Shown: positions 18,890 to 28,375, numbered from the stretch's first letter. The stretch is 64,000 nt of DNA from Paracoccaceae bacterium (GCA_020832445.1 JAFIEO010000039.1:1-64000); one strand, 5' to 3'. Notes: generated by a model not told the origin, from the sequence alone. A program made the numbers and translations.

Positions 18890-20158
18890 ATGGATTCAAT
18901 CGTCATTACCGGCAATGGCCCCCTGAACGGGGTGATCCCCATTGCAGGGGCCAAGAATGCGTGTCTTACGCTGATGCCTGCCACACTGCTGACGGACCAG
19001 CCGCTGACGCTGACCAACGCGCCGCGCCTGTCCGACATCCGCACCATGACGGAATTGCTGGAATCACTTGGCGCGGAAGTGGCCAGCCTGCAAGATGGGC
19101 AGGTTCTGGCGCTGTCCAGCCATGAGTTGAGCAGCCACCGCGCCGATTATGACATTGTGCGCAAGATGCGCGCATCCATTCTGGTGCTTGGGCCGATGCT
19201 GGCGCGTGACGGGCACGCGGTTGTGTCACTGCCCGGCGGGTGCGCCATTGGGGCGCGGCCGGTGGATTTGCACCTGCGCGCATTGGAAGCGCTGGGGGCA
19301 GAACTGGACCTGCGCGACGGCTATGTCCATGCCAAAGCGGTGGGCGGGCTGCGGGGCGCGCGATTCGAATTTCCCATCGTGTCGGTGGGTGCTACGGAAA
19401 ACGCGCTTATGGCGGCCACGCTGGCACGCGGCACCACAATTCTGGCAAATGCCGCGCGTGAACCCGAAATCGTGGATCTTGCGCAATGTTTGCGGCGCAT
19501 GGGCGCACAGATCGAGGGCGAGGGGACAAGCACAATCACCATTCAGGGCGTGTCCACACTGGGCGCGGCCACCCATCCGGTCGTGACCGACCGGATTGAG
19601 CTGGGCACCTATATGCTGGCCCCCGCGATTGCGGGCGGTTCGGTAGAATGCCTTGGCGGGCGGCTGGATCTGGTGCAGGCGTTTGTCGACAAACTGCGAG
19701 AGGCCGGCGTAGAGGTCGAGGAAACTCCGCGCGGCCTGCGGGTCACGCGCAAAACCGACCGGCTGCGCGCGGTGAATGTGTCGACAGAGCCGTTCCCGGG
19801 TTTCCCGACTGATTTGCAGGCGCAGTTCATGGCCGCGATGTGCACGGCAGACGGCGAATCGGTGCTGGAAGAGCATATTTTTGAAAACCGCTTCATGCAT
19901 GCGCCCGAACTGGCGCGCATGGGGGCCAGGATTGACGTGCATGGCGGCACGGCGCGGGTTACAGGGGTGGAACGGCTGCGCGGCGCGCCGGTCATGGCCA
20001 CTGATTTACGCGCATCGGTGTCGTTGATTCTGGCTGGGCTGGCGGCCGAAGGGGAAACCGTTGTCAGCCGCGTCTATCATCTGGATCGCGGGTATGAACG
20101 GGTCGAGGAAAAACTGGGCGCGTGCGGTGCGAAAATCGAACGGGTCAGCGCACCATGA
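18890..20158 (+). CDS. murA: UDP-N-acetylglucosamine 1-carboxyvinyltransferase
   Basis: Transfers enolpyruvate from PEP to UDP-GlcNAc, the first committed step of peptidoglycan synthesis, in the cytosol. The 422-residue protein has [15 protein letters not shown] near residue 20 (catalytic lysine), and the loop [15 protein letters not shown] near 114 holds the fosfomycin-target cysteine. [14 protein letters not shown] near 302 is the C-terminal signature. Its stop overlaps the next start as ATGA. Confidence 0.96.
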   Translation: MDSIVITGNGPLNGVIPIAGAKNACLTLMPATLLTDQPLTLTNAPRLSDIRTMTELLESLGAEVASLQDGQVLALSSHELSSHRADYDIVRKMRASILVLGPMLARDGHAVVSLPGGCAIGARPVDLHLRALEALGAELDLRDGYVHAKAVGGLRGARFEFPIVSVGATENALMAATLARGTTILANAAREPEIVDLAQCLRRMGAQIEGEGTSTITIQGVSTLGAATHPVVTDRIELGTYMLAPAIAGGSVECLGGRLDLVQAFVDKLREAGVEVEETPRGLRVTRKTDRLRAVNVSTEPFPGFPTDLQAQFMAAMCTADGESVLEEHIFENRFMHAPELARMGARIDVHGGTARVTGVERLRGAPVMATDLRASVSLILAGLAAEGETVVSRVYHLDRGYERVEEKLGACGAKIERVSAP

Positions 20159-20640
20159 GTGATGCCCGGTTCGAGGATGGCGCGGACAAACCGCTGCGGG
20201 TGCAGGCGCTGGATGCGGATGATCTGAAAATCCTGTCTGCACTGGTGCAGGATGCCGTGTTGCCAGTGTCGGAAATGGCATGGGACCGCAAGAAACGCCG
20301 CTTTGCCATGTTGGTGAACCGCTTTCGCTGGGAAGATCACGCGCACGCCAACGCTGGCCATGCGCATGAGCGCGTTCAGTCCCTGTTGGTCGTTTCTGAT
20401 GTGATGGGCGTGGCCAGTCAGGGGGGGTCGCGCAATGACACCGATCTGGTGCTGTCCATCCTGTCGATCGGGTTTGACGCGGGCGAAGATGGCAGCGGGC
20501 ATGTGTCCCTTATTCTGGCGGGGGACGGCGAAATTCGGCTGGCAGTTGAATGTCTGGATGTCGCGCTATCTGACGTGACGCGGCCCTACCGCGCGCCTTC
20601 GGGCAAGGTGCCGCACCACCCGTTAGACAAGGATAACTGA
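20155..20640 (+). CDS. DUF2948 family protein
   Basis: A 161-residue protein matching DUF2948, an alphaproteobacterial family of unknown function. Recognisable blocks are [43 protein letters not shown], and [19 protein letters not shown] near the C-terminus. It is predicted cytosolic. It is translationally coupled on both sides: ATGA with murA and TGATG with hisD, the usual place for this family. Confidence 0.85.
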   Translation: MSDARFEDGADKPLRVQALDADDLKILSALVQDAVLPVSEMAWDRKKRRFAMLVNRFRWEDHAHANAGHAHERVQSLLVVSDVMGVASQGGSRNDTDLVLSILSIGFDAGEDGSGHVSLILAGDGEIRLAVECLDVALSDVTRPYRAPSGKVPHHPLDKDN

Positions 20641-21941
20641 TGCCTGTGTATCTCGACAGCCGCGATGCGGGATTTGAAACAGCCTTTCGTGACTTGCTGA
20701 ATGCCAAGCGCGAAGATGCGGTGGATGTGGATGACACGGTCGCCGCGATTATTGCGGATGTGCGCGCACGCGGCGATGCGGCGGTGATCGATCTGACCGC
20801 GAAATTCGACAAGCTGGACCTGACGCCCGACACGCTGGCTTTTTCCCGCGATGAAATCGACGCCGAATGCGCCCGCGTGCCCGATGTGGAACGCGCGGCG
20901 CTGGAACTGGCGGCGGCGCGCATTCGCGCCTATCACGACCGCCAGCGCCCGACAGATATGCGCTGGACCGATGACAGCGGCGCGGAACTGGGCTGGCGCT
21001 GGGGGCCTGTGGCGGCAGCGGGCCTGTATGTGCCGGGGGGGCTGGCCAGCTATCCGTCCTCGGTCCTGATGAACGCCATTCCCGCGCAGGTGGCAGGCGT
21101 GCAGCGTCTGGTCATGTGCGCGCCCACACCAGCGGGCAAGGTCAACCCGTTGGTGCTGCTGGCCGCGAAACTGTCGGGGGTTGAAACGGTTTACCGCATT
21201 GGTGGCGCGCAGGCGATTGCGGCCATGGCATATGGCACACAAAACATTGCGCCGGTGGACAAGATCACGGGGCCGGGCAACGCGTTTGTGGCGGCCGCCA
21301 AGCGCCGTGTCTTTGGCCGTGTGGGCATTGACATGATCGCAGGCCCGTCCGAAATTCTGGTTATCGCGGATGGCCAGTCAGACCCGGACTGGATTGCGCT
21401 TGATCTGTTGTCACAGGCCGAACATGACGAAAGCGCCCAGTCCATCCTGATCACCACAGATGCGGAATTCGGAAAATCCGTCGCGCAAGCGGTGGACAAA
21501 CGCCTTGAAACACTGGAACGGCGCGCAATTGCGGGGGCAAGCTGGCGCGATTACGGCGCAATCATCACAGTGCGCGATCTGGCGGAAGCGGCGGCCCTGT
21601 CCGACCGGATTGCGCCGGAACATCTGGAATTATGCGTGGCCGACGCGGACGCGCTGCTGGCGCAGATTACCCATGCGGGCGCGGTGTTTCTGGGCCATTG
21701 GACACCTGAAGCCATTGGTGACTATATCGGCGGGCCGAACCATGTGCTGCCCACAGCGCGATCAGCGCGGTTTTCATCGGGCCTGTCGGTGCTGGATTTC
21801 ATGAAACGCACCACATTGGCACGCATGACACCCGCGGCGCTGGCGGTAATCGGACCGGCGGCAGAACAACTGGCGATGTCCGAGAGCCTGGAGGCGCATG
21901 GGTTAAGTGTGCGTGCAAGGCTGGACCGGCTGAACCGCTGA
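20640..21941 (+). CDS. hisD: Histidinol dehydrogenase
   Basis: Catalyses the last two steps of histidine synthesis, histidinol to histidine with NAD+. The 433-residue zinc enzyme shows the family signature near residues 225-260 (IDMIAGPSEILVIADGQSDP, then DLLSQAEHDESAQS) with the metal-binding Gln and His, and GPNHVLPTARSARFSSGLSV near 362. Length is typical. The start codon overlaps the DUF2948 stop. Confidence 0.96.
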   Translation: MPVYLDSRDAGFETAFRDLLNAKREDAVDVDDTVAAIIADVRARGDAAVIDLTAKFDKLDLTPDTLAFSRDEIDAECARVPDVERAALELAAARIRAYHDRQRPTDMRWTDDSGAELGWRWGPVAAAGLYVPGGLASYPSSVLMNAIPAQVAGVQRLVMCAPTPAGKVNPLVLLAAKLSGVETVYRIGGAQAIAAMAYGTQNIAPVDKITGPGNAFVAAAKRRVFGRVGIDMIAGPSEILVIADGQSDPDWIALDLLSQAEHDESAQSILITTDAEFGKSVAQAVDKRLETLERRAIAGASWRDYGAIITVRDLAEAAALSDRIAPEHLELCVADADALLAQITHAGAVFLGHWTPEAIGDYIGGPNHVLPTARSARFSSGLSVLDFMKRTTLARMTPAALAVIGPAAEQLAMSESLEAHGLSVRARLDRLNR

Positions 21942-21971
21942 TGCGGGGTGAAAAGATGGCGTTGTGCGGTT

Positions 21972-21995
21972 GAGTATTTTTGGCAAGATGAAACC
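21972..21995 (+). repeat. Dispersed 24-bp motif, copy 2
   Basis: GAGTATTT followed by TTGGCAAGATGAA and ACC, 30 bases after the hisD stop and before the dehalogenase gene. Same orientation relative to flanking genes as copy 1. Confidence 0.7.
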
Positions 21996-22048
21996 TGCAC
22001 GGGGGTAGAACATCTTTGCAGGTTGTATCGAAAAACAAGGAGACGCGC

Positions 22049-22735
22049 GTGACCATCCGCCTGTGTGTGTTTGATGCCTATGGCACGTTGTTTGACGTGG
22101 ACGGGGCTGCGCGCAGTGCCGCCAGCGGGCCGGACGGGCAGGAATTGGCGGATAGCTGGCCGCAGTTATCCGCCAGCTGGCGGCGCAAGCAGTTGGAATA
22201 TACATGGCTGCGCGCGGCAACGGGCCATCATGCCGATTTCGCAGCAGTGACGCGCGACGCGCTGGACTGGGCGATGGAAGATGCGGGGCTTGCGGATGAC
22301 CGCCTGCGCGCGCGGCTTCTGGCGCTGTATCAGGAATTGCCTGTCTTTGCGGAAGTTCCCGACACATTGCGCGCGCTGGCAGATCAGGGCATGGCGTGTG
22401 CGATCCTGTCCAATGGCACGCCTGACATGCTGGCCAGTGCGGTGCGCGCGGCGGGGTTGCAGGACATGTTTCAGGCGGTTTTGTCGGTCGAGGATGTGGG
22501 CGTGTTCAAACCCGCCGGCGCTGTTTACGACATGGTCGGCGCGAAACTGGGCGTTGCGCGCCAGGATGTGCTGTTCATCTCGTCCAACGGGTGGGATATC
22601 TGTGCAGGGGCGGCCTACGGGTTTCGCACGCTATGGGTCAACCGTGCGGGCGCGCCCCCGGACCGGCTGTTCGGGCGCCCTGATGCGAGTGTCCGCGACC
22701 TGCAAGGCCTGCTGGCGCAACTGGGGGATTTCTAG
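22049..22735 (+). CDS. Haloacid dehalogenase, type II (HAD superfamily)
   Basis: A 228-residue HAD hydrolase. The nucleophile motif is CVFDAYGTLFDVDG (residues 6-19); motif II is ILSNGT near 118; VGVFKPAGAVYDM near 149 holds the conserved lysine; FISSNGWDICAGAAYG near 172 is the L-2-haloacid dehalogenase version of motif IV. It likely hydrolyses (S)-2-haloacids to hydroxyacids, though natural substrates are unknown. I chose GTG 22049 because AAGGAGA lies just upstream. It begins a four-gene run with ATGA or zero-gap junctions. Confidence 0.85.
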   Translation: MTIRLCVFDAYGTLFDVDGAARSAASGPDGQELADSWPQLSASWRRKQLEYTWLRAATGHHADFAAVTRDALDWAMEDAGLADDRLRARLLALYQELPVFAEVPDTLRALADQGMACAILSNGTPDMLASAVRAAGLQDMFQAVLSVEDVGVFKPAGAVYDMVGAKLGVARQDVLFISSNGWDICAGAAYGFRTLWVNRAGAPPDRLFGRPDASVRDLQGLLAQLGDF

Positions 22736-23557
22736 ATGCCGTTTTTCACCGCGTCCGACGGGGCGCAGTTGCACTACACAGATAGCGGACATGGGCGCGC
22801 GCTTTTGTGCCTGTCGGGCCTGACGCGCAATGGCAGCGATTTCGACTATCTGGCACCGCACCTGCCGCCGCTGCGCATGGTGCGGCTGGATTACCGTGGG
22901 CGCGGGCAGTCGGAGTGGACGGGTGCCGAAAGCTATACGGTGCCGCGTGAGGGTGCGGATGCGCTGGAATTGCTGGACCATCTGGGGCTGGAACAGGTGG
23001 CAGTTCTGGGCACATCGCGCGGCGGGATCATTGGCATGTATCTGGCGGCAGTGGCGCATGACAGGTTGCGCGGCATCTGTCTGAATGATGTGGGTCCGGT
23101 GATTGATATGGACGGGCTTGACCGGATTTCCGACTATATCGGGCGCACGCCTGCGGCGCGCAGCCATGCCGAGGCCGCGATGGCCCTTGCGCGCGCGCAT
23201 CCTGAATTCACGGATGTGCCCGCAGAGCGCTGGATGGAAGAGGCGCGAAAGCATTTCATCCAGACCGATCAGGGGCTAGATCTGAACTATGACCCCGCGC
23301 TGCGCGATGCCTTTCTGGCGGCGATGGACGGGGGCGGTGGGGATTTATGGCCGTTGTTCGAGGCCTGCGCCGGTCTGCCGCTGGCGGTCATTCGGGGCGC
23401 AAATTCCAACCTGCTGAGCGAGGCCACAGTGCAGCAGATGCAAGCGCGCCGCCCGGATATGATCGTTGAGGAGGTACCCGCACGCGGGCATATACCGTTT
23501 CTGGACGAGGCAGAATCGCTGCGCGCGATTCATCAATGGTTAGGAATGTGCCTGTGA
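22736..23557 (+). CDS. Alpha/beta hydrolase
   Basis: A 273-residue alpha/beta hydrolase. The nucleophile elbow is LGTSRGG near residue 92, the oxyanion strand is LLCLSGLTRNGSDFDYL, and the catalytic histidine is in PARGHIPFLDEAE near the C-terminus. Related enzymes include haloalkane and ester hydrolases; the substrate is unknown. It starts on the base after the dehalogenase stop and ends in overlap with the dehydratase start region. Confidence 0.85.
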   Translation: MPFFTASDGAQLHYTDSGHGRALLCLSGLTRNGSDFDYLAPHLPPLRMVRLDYRGRGQSEWTGAESYTVPREGADALELLDHLGLEQVAVLGTSRGGIIGMYLAAVAHDRLRGICLNDVGPVIDMDGLDRISDYIGRTPAARSHAEAAMALARAHPEFTDVPAERWMEEARKHFIQTDQGLDLNYDPALRDAFLAAMDGGGGDLWPLFEACAGLPLAVIRGANSNLLSEATVQQMQARRPDMIVEEVPARGHIPFLDEAESLRAIHQWLGMCL

Positions 23558-23577
23558 ATATTGTGCCTGTGAATATT
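23548..23577 (+). repeat. 15-bp tandem duplication at a gene junction
   Basis: GTGCCTGTGAATATT occurs twice in a row. The first copy contains the hydrolase stop codon overlapping a GTG; the second copy repeats the candidate GTG starts of the dehydratase (VPVNI twice). Confidence 0.9.
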
Positions 23578-24534
23578 GACATGATCGAAGCTGCGAATCT
23601 GCGCCTGCAAGGCCATGCGCGGCGCACGCCGTTGCTGTCATCGCCGTTTCTGGATGAAATTGCGGGGCGCCGGGTGTTCGTCAAGGCGGAATGCCTGCAA
23701 CATACCGGCAGTTTCAAGTTTCGCGGTGCGTGGTCCGCTGTCACCGCGCTGCCTGATGATGTGCGCGGGGTGATTGCCTTTTCATCGGGCAACCATGCGC
23801 AGGGCGTTGCCTGTGCGGCGGGTCTGCGCGGGCTGTCGGCGGTTATCATTATGCCGCGCGATGCGCCCGCCATCAAGATCGCCAATACCCGCGCGCTGGG
23901 GGCCGAGGTGGTTCTGTATGACCGCGCGTCCGAGGATCGTGATGCATTGGGTGCGAAACTTGCCGCCGAACGCGGGCTAAGCCTGATCCAGCCGTTTGAT
24001 CATCCGCAGGTCATCGCGGGGCAGGGCACAACGGGGCTGGAAATCGCCGAACAAGCCGCCCGACAGGGCGTGACATCGGCACAGGTGCTGGTGTGTTGCG
24101 GTGGCGGCGGGCTGACATCGGGGATTGCGCTGGCGCTGGAGCAACACGCGCCCGACATGCAGGTGCGCACGGTCGAACCCGAGGGCTTTGACGATGTGGC
24201 CAAATCGCTGGCATCCGGGCATGTGGTGACGCATCCGCAGCGCTCGGGGCTGTGTGATGCGATTGTCACGCCTGCGCCCGGCAAGCTGACATGGCCGGTG
24301 CTGAAGCGCCTGTGCGGGGCGGGGCTTGTGGTCAGTGATGCGCAGGTGCTGGCGGCAATGGCGCTGGCGTTTGAGCGGCTGAAGATCGTGGTGGAACCGG
24401 GCGGCGCGGTGGCGCTGGCCGCCGCATTGTTCCTGCCTGAACAGATTGACGGGGACAGCGTGATTGTGACGGTTTCCGGCGGGAATGTGGACCGCGACGT
24501 TTTCCAACGCGCGTTGAACGAAGCGCGCGCATGA
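23554..24534 (+). CDS. Threonine/serine dehydratase (PLP-dependent)
   Basis: A fold-type II PLP enzyme of about 326 residues. The PLP lysine is in HTGSFKFRGAWSA near residue 51, SSGNHAQGVA near 76 is the substrate loop, and CCGGGGLTSG near 180 binds the PLP phosphate. It lacks the regulatory ACT domain of biosynthetic IlvA, so it is a catabolic threonine/serine dehydratase or serine racemase-like enzyme. The start is uncertain because a 15-bp duplication gives two GTG choices (23554 and 23569). It overlaps the next gene as ATGA. Confidence 0.85.
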   Translation: MNIVPVNIDMIEAANLRLQGHARRTPLLSSPFLDEIAGRRVFVKAECLQHTGSFKFRGAWSAVTALPDDVRGVIAFSSGNHAQGVACAAGLRGLSAVIIMPRDAPAIKIANTRALGAEVVLYDRASEDRDALGAKLAAERGLSLIQPFDHPQVIAGQGTTGLEIAEQAARQGVTSAQVLVCCGGGGLTSGIALALEQHAPDMQVRTVEPEGFDDVAKSLASGHVVTHPQRSGLCDAIVTPAPGKLTWPVLKRLCGAGLVVSDAQVLAAMALAFERLKIVVEPGGAVALAAALFLPEQIDGDSVIVTVSGGNVDRDVFQRALNEARA

Positions 24535-25325
24535 CAATCCTGGCCGGTGGCTTGCACTATCAGCTTTCCGGTCCGCCGGACGGGCCGGTTCTGGTGCTGT
24601 CTGCAAGCCTTGGATGTGATGCGCGGGTCTGGTCCCCGCTTTTGCCGCATTTACCCAGCCAATTGCGGATTATCCGCTATGATCATCGCGGGCATGGGGC
24701 ATCGCCTGCGCCGGATGGGCCTTATACGATGGGCCAGTTGGTGCGTGACACGGAATCCCTGCTGGACAGTCTGGGCGTGGGGGCGTGTGTCTTTCTGGGG
24801 CAGGGGCTTGGCGGGCTGATCGCACAGGCCCTTGCCACCAAACGCCCTGATCTGGTGCGTGCACTGGTGCTGTCGGGCACAGGCGCACGGCTGGACACGG
24901 CAGCGATATGGGACGCGCGCGCAGATATGGTGCAGGCCCGCGGCATGGCGGCGATTGCCGCGCAAATGCTGAAAGGGTGGTTTGCCCCTGCGTTTTTGCG
25001 CAGCGCTGATGTGAATATCTGGCGCGACATGCTGCTGGACTGCCCGCCGCAGGGCTGGGCGGGTTGCGCCCGCGCGATTGCGGGCAGCGATTTCTATACC
25101 ACCACCGCCGGCCTGAGTTTGCCCACCCTTGGGCTGACCGGCGACCGCGACGCGCTGACACCCCCTGATCTGGTGCGCGAGACGACGGAACTGGTCGCAG
25201 GGTCACATTTTGCGATTCTGCGCCGCGCGGGCCATCTGGCGCAGATTGAGCAGCCCGAAAGATTCGCGCAGCTCGTAACCGGGTTTTTGCAAGACCATGG
25301 CGTGCTTGCGCACAAAACCGGTTGA
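24531..25325 (+). CDS. Alpha/beta hydrolase lacking the nucleophile serine (PcaD-like)
   Basis: A 264-residue protein closest in layout to 3-oxoadipate enol-lactonase (PcaD): YDHRGHGASPAP near residue 45, and catalytic acid and histidine candidates in LTGDRDALTPPDL and RRAGHLAQIEQPERF. The nucleophile elbow reads FLGQGLGG, so the usual G-x-S-x-G has glycine (codon GGG) in place of serine. Hydrolysis by the normal mechanism is therefore unlikely; a non-catalytic or altered role is possible. No other pca genes are nearby. Confidence 0.8.
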   Translation: MTILAGGLHYQLSGPPDGPVLVLSASLGCDARVWSPLLPHLPSQLRIIRYDHRGHGASPAPDGPYTMGQLVRDTESLLDSLGVGACVFLGQGLGGLIAQALATKRPDLVRALVLSGTGARLDTAAIWDARADMVQARGMAAIAAQMLKGWFAPAFLRSADVNIWRDMLLDCPPQGWAGCARAIAGSDFYTTTAGLSLPTLGLTGDRDALTPPDLVRETTELVAGSHFAILRRAGHLAQIEQPERFAQLVTGFLQDHGVLAHKTG

Positions 25326-25347
25326 TTTCATCTTGCCAGAAATACTC
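25325..25347 (-). repeat. Dispersed 24-bp motif, copy 3
   Basis: On the minus strand: GAGTATTT, CT, GGCAAGATGAAAT. It starts at the stop codon of the hydrolase gene and is inverted relative to the flanking genes, unlike copies 1 and 2. Confidence 0.65.
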
Positions 25348-25451
25348 AAATCGCACCCTTGCACGCAGCGTATCACAGGAAAGGCGAAAACCCGTTTCCC
25401 ATCGCGCCCGCAGCGCGTTAGGGTATGGGCACATAACCAAGGCTCGGACAC

Positions 25452-27221
25452 ATGACTGACAGCCAAACCCCCTATCAGGTTCTGGCGCGCAAATACCGCC
25501 CCGAAAGTTTTGCCGATCTGATCGGGCAGGACGCGATGGTGCGCACGCTGCGCAATGCCTTTGCGGCAGACCGTATCCACCATGCCTTCGTGATGACGGG
25601 CATTCGCGGCACCGGCAAAACCACAACAGCGCGGATCATTGCCAAGGGGCTGAACTGCATCGGCACCGACGGGCACGGCGGGCCGACCACCGAACCCTGT
25701 GGGCAGTGCGAACATTGCCGCGCCATCACCGACGGCCGCCATGTCGATGTCATGGAAATGGATGCGGCATCGCGCACCGGTGTGGGCGATATTCGTGAAA
25801 TCATTGACAGTGTGGCCTATCGCGCGGCGTCTGCGCGCTACAAGATTTATATCATCGACGAAGTTCACATGTTGTCGAATTCGGCCTTCAACGCGTTGTT
25901 GAAAACACTGGAAGAACCGCCTGCGCATGTGAAATTCATCTTTGCCACAACTGAGATTCGCAAAGTGCCCGTCACGGTTCTGTCGCGGTGCCAGCGCTTC
26001 GATCTGCGAAGGGTCGAACCGGAGGTGATGATTGCGCATCTGGCCCGTGTGGCCAAGGCCGAAGGCGGGCAGGTCGCGGATGATGCGCTGGCCCTGATCA
26101 CGCGTGCCGCCGAAGGGTCCGTGCGCGATGCCATGTCGCTGCTGGATCAGGCGATCAGCCATGGCGCGGGTGAAACCAGCGCCGATCAGGTGCGCGCCAT
26201 GCTGGGGCTTGCAGACCGTGCGCGGGTGCTGGACCTGTTTGACCAGATCATGCGCGGCGATGCGGGGGCGGCACTTGCGGAATTGTCGGCGCAATATGCC
26301 GACGGGGCCGACCCGATGGCCGTGCTGCGTGATCTGGCCGAAATTACCCATTGGCTAAGTGTTACCAAAGTGACACCTGATGCGGGCAATGACCCCACCA
26401 TCAGCCCTGAAGAACGCGATCGCGGCATGGTCATGGCGCAGACCTTGCCGATGCGGGTGTTGACGCGGGCATGGCAGATGTTGCTGAAAGCGCTGGAAGA
26501 AGTGGCCGCCGCCCCCAATGCGATGATGGCCGCTGAAATGGCGATTATCCGTCTGACCCATGTGGCCGATCTGCCCAGCCCTGAAGAAGTGCTGCGCAAA
26601 TGGCATGACCAGACCCCGCCATCGCCGACCCCCGGTGGCGGGACCACCACGCGCGCCCCTGCCGCGGCGGGAAGCACTGGCCGCATGGGTGGCGGCGCGG
26701 CATCGTCTGGTCCCTCATCATCCGGCCACGCAGGCGCGCCGCAAGCGGCCCTTTCAGGTGCCGCGCCCGCATTGGGCTACTACCCGCAATTTGATGATGT
26801 TGTGTCCCTGATCCGCGAGAAGCGTGACATGGCCCTGCTGGTCGAGGTGGAAACCTGTCTGCGCCTGGTGCGCTACAGCCCCGGCCGTATTGAATTCGCG
26901 CCGACACCGGACGCCACACCCGATCTGGCATCGCGGCTTGCAGGGCGCTTGCAGACATGGACAGGGGTGCGCTGGGGCGTGTCGGTCACATCGACAGGTG
27001 GCGCGCCGACGCTGGCCGAGACCCGCGCGCGCGAACGCAGCGCGCAAGAAGCCGAAGCCATGGAAAATACATTGGTTGCGGCGGTTATTCAGGCATTCCC
27101 ACAGGCACGAATTGCCGATATCCGGGATCTTAACCCGCCGGATGCGCAGATCGAAAGCGAAGCGCTGGCACCGGTCGAGGATGAACTGGACCCCGACTGG
27201 GATCCGTTTGACGACACATGA
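25452..27221 (+). CDS. dnaX: DNA polymerase III subunits tau/gamma
   Basis: The 589-residue clamp-loader ATPase. Walker A GIRGTGKTT is near residue 50, the zinc cysteines CGQCEHC follow near 83, IIDEVHML is Walker B near 136, and ATTEIRKVPVTVLSRCQRFDLRR contains the arginine finger. After about residue 390 comes a Pro/Gly/Ser/Ala-rich linker (TPPSPTPGGGTTT) and a tau-specific C-terminal domain ending DPDWDPFDDT. I see no A-rich slippery site for a programmed frameshift. First gene of dnaX-ybaB-recR. Confidence 0.95.
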   Translation: MTDSQTPYQVLARKYRPESFADLIGQDAMVRTLRNAFAADRIHHAFVMTGIRGTGKTTTARIIAKGLNCIGTDGHGGPTTEPCGQCEHCRAITDGRHVDVMEMDAASRTGVGDIREIIDSVAYRAASARYKIYIIDEVHMLSNSAFNALLKTLEEPPAHVKFIFATTEIRKVPVTVLSRCQRFDLRRVEPEVMIAHLARVAKAEGGQVADDALALITRAAEGSVRDAMSLLDQAISHGAGETSADQVRAMLGLADRARVLDLFDQIMRGDAGAALAELSAQYADGADPMAVLRDLAEITHWLSVTKVTPDAGNDPTISPEERDRGMVMAQTLPMRVLTRAWQMLLKALEEVAAAPNAMMAAEMAIIRLTHVADLPSPEEVLRKWHDQTPPSPTPGGGTTTRAPAAAGSTGRMGGGAASSGPSSSGHAGAPQAALSGAAPALGYYPQFDDVVSLIREKRDMALLVEVETCLRLVRYSPGRIEFAPTPDATPDLASRLAGRLQTWTGVRWGVSVTSTGGAPTLAETRARERSAQEAEAMENTLVAAVIQAFPQARIADIRDLNPPDAQIESEALAPVEDELDPDWDPFDDT

Positions 27222-27236
27222 CGAAAGGACACGGAC

Positions 27237-27581
27237 ATGTTCAAAGGAATGGGCGGGCTTGGCGATATGGCCAAGATGATGAAAACCGCGCAGGAAATGC
27301 AGGGCAAGATGGCACAGCTTCAGGAAGAGCTGAACGCCATCATTGTCACCGGCGAATCCGGCGCGGGGCTGGTCAAGGCCACAGCGACAGCCAAGGGCGA
27401 ATTGACGGGGCTGGAAATCGACCCCTCGATCTTCAACGCCGATGAAAAGGAAGTGGTCGAAGATCTAATTCTTGCGGCCATCAAGGATGCACAGGCCAAG
27501 GCCGATGCGCGGTCCAAGGAAGAAATGGGCGCGATGGCCGAAAGCCTTGGGCTGCCGCGCGATATGAACCTGCCGTTCTAG
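27237..27581 (+). CDS. ybaB: YbaB/EbfC nucleoid-associated protein
   Basis: A 114-residue DNA-binding protein that forms a tweezer-like dimer. It has [22 protein letters not shown], the [24 protein letters not shown] strand region, and an acidic helix [21 protein letters not shown]. It sits in its classical place between dnaX and recR with gaps of about 10-15 bases. Confidence 0.93.
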   Translation: MFKGMGGLGDMAKMMKTAQEMQGKMAQLQEELNAIIVTGESGAGLVKATATAKGELTGLEIDPSIFNADEKEVVEDLILAAIKDAQAKADARSKEEMGAMAESLGLPRDMNLPF

Positions 27582-27591
27582 CCGCAGCCAC

Positions 27592-28194
27592 ATGGACCGT
27601 GCCCCCAATGAAATAGAGGCGCTGATCGCACAGATGGCGCGGCTGCCCGGTCTGGGGCCGCGGTCTGCGCGGCGTTTGGTGCTGCACCTGATCCAGCGCC
27701 GCGACCAAAGCCTGCGCCCGCTGCTGGCCGCGCTGGACCGCGTGACGCAAACAGCGCAGACCTGCACCCAATGCGGCAATATCTCGACCGCGCCGGTTTG
27801 CGCGATCTGCACCGATGATGCCCGCCGCGCGAGTGCGGAAATCTGTGTGGTCGAAGATGTCGCCGATCTATGGGCCATGGAACGCGGGGGCGTGTTCAAG
27901 GGGCAGTATCATGTATTGGGCGGCACGCTGTCTGCGCTGGACGCAATCGGGCCGGAAGACCTGCGCATTCCCGAACTTGTGGCGCGGATCAATGACATTG
28001 GCGCACGCGAAGTGATCCTTGCATTGGGGGCCACTGTCGACGGCCAGACAACTGCGCATTACATCGCGGACGCGCTTGGCCCGACCGGCGTGAAGGTCAC
28101 AGCACTTGCACAGGGTGTGCCCATGGGCGGAGAGTTGGACTACCTTGACGACGGCACGATCGGTGCGGCGCTTCGGGCGCGCAAATCGTTCTAA
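27592..28194 (+). CDS. recR: Recombination protein RecR
   Basis: A 200-residue protein of the RecFOR recombination-repair path. The N-terminal helix-hairpin-helix is [16 protein letters not shown], the zinc finger is [16 protein letters not shown] (residues 59-74), and the Toprim domain begins [15 protein letters not shown]. The C-terminal Walker-like region [23 protein letters not shown] is conserved. It ends the dnaX operon; a family A repeat follows about 30 bases later. Confidence 0.95.
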   Translation: MDRAPNEIEALIAQMARLPGLGPRSARRLVLHLIQRRDQSLRPLLAALDRVTQTAQTCTQCGNISTAPVCAICTDDARRASAEICVVEDVADLWAMERGGVFKGQYHVLGGTLSALDAIGPEDLRIPELVARINDIGAREVILALGATVDGQTTAHYIADALGPTGVKVTALAQGVPMGGELDYLDDGTIGAALRARKSF

Positions 28195-28225
28195 AGGTGC
28201 ATGTCAGATGGAGCCAGAAGGCTGG

Positions 28226-28332
28226 TTAGAGCATGTTGCTCAAAAGTGGGAACCGGTTTGAGCTTCCCGGACATGCGAAGTCAATAAGTCAGAGCATGTC
28301 GCGTGAATGCGAATGAACGTGATATGCTCTAA
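28226..28332 (+). repeat. Family A palindromic element, copy 1
   Basis: A 107-bp element bounded by TTAGAGCAT and its complement ATGCTCTAA. Inside are AAAAGTGGGAACCGGTTT and AGTCAATAAGTCAGAGCATG, shared with copies at 34386 and 48517. The core resembles the GAGCATG / GTGGGAACCGGTTTT palindromes scattered through Rhizobiales genomes. It lies downstream of recR. Confidence 0.85.
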
Positions 28333-28375
28333 TTCTGGTCTGAAGGGATTCATTGGCGCTTGGATCAAGCCCGCG
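28333..28375 (-). repeat. Family B repeat, truncated copy
   Basis: Directly after the family A element, TCTGAAGGG and GCGCTTGGATCAAGCCCGCGCTG match, in reverse, the end of the family B element at 48321-48516. Only the terminal ~40 bases remain. The following bases to 28448 show nothing I can name. Confidence 0.55.

Noticed and set aside
25348-25451. SRP RNA gene before dnaX
   Set aside because: The gap is short and lacks the conserved GGTCAGG and GGAAGCAGCC elements.
25203-26351. 382-residue minus-strand open frame
   Set aside because: It is an antisense shadow of dnaX and the hydrolase end, with no ribosome site or motif.
25452-27221. Programmed frameshift in dnaX giving gamma
   Set aside because: I looked for an A-rich slippery heptamer before the tau domain and found none; the linker is GC-rich Pro/Gly/Thr coding sequence.
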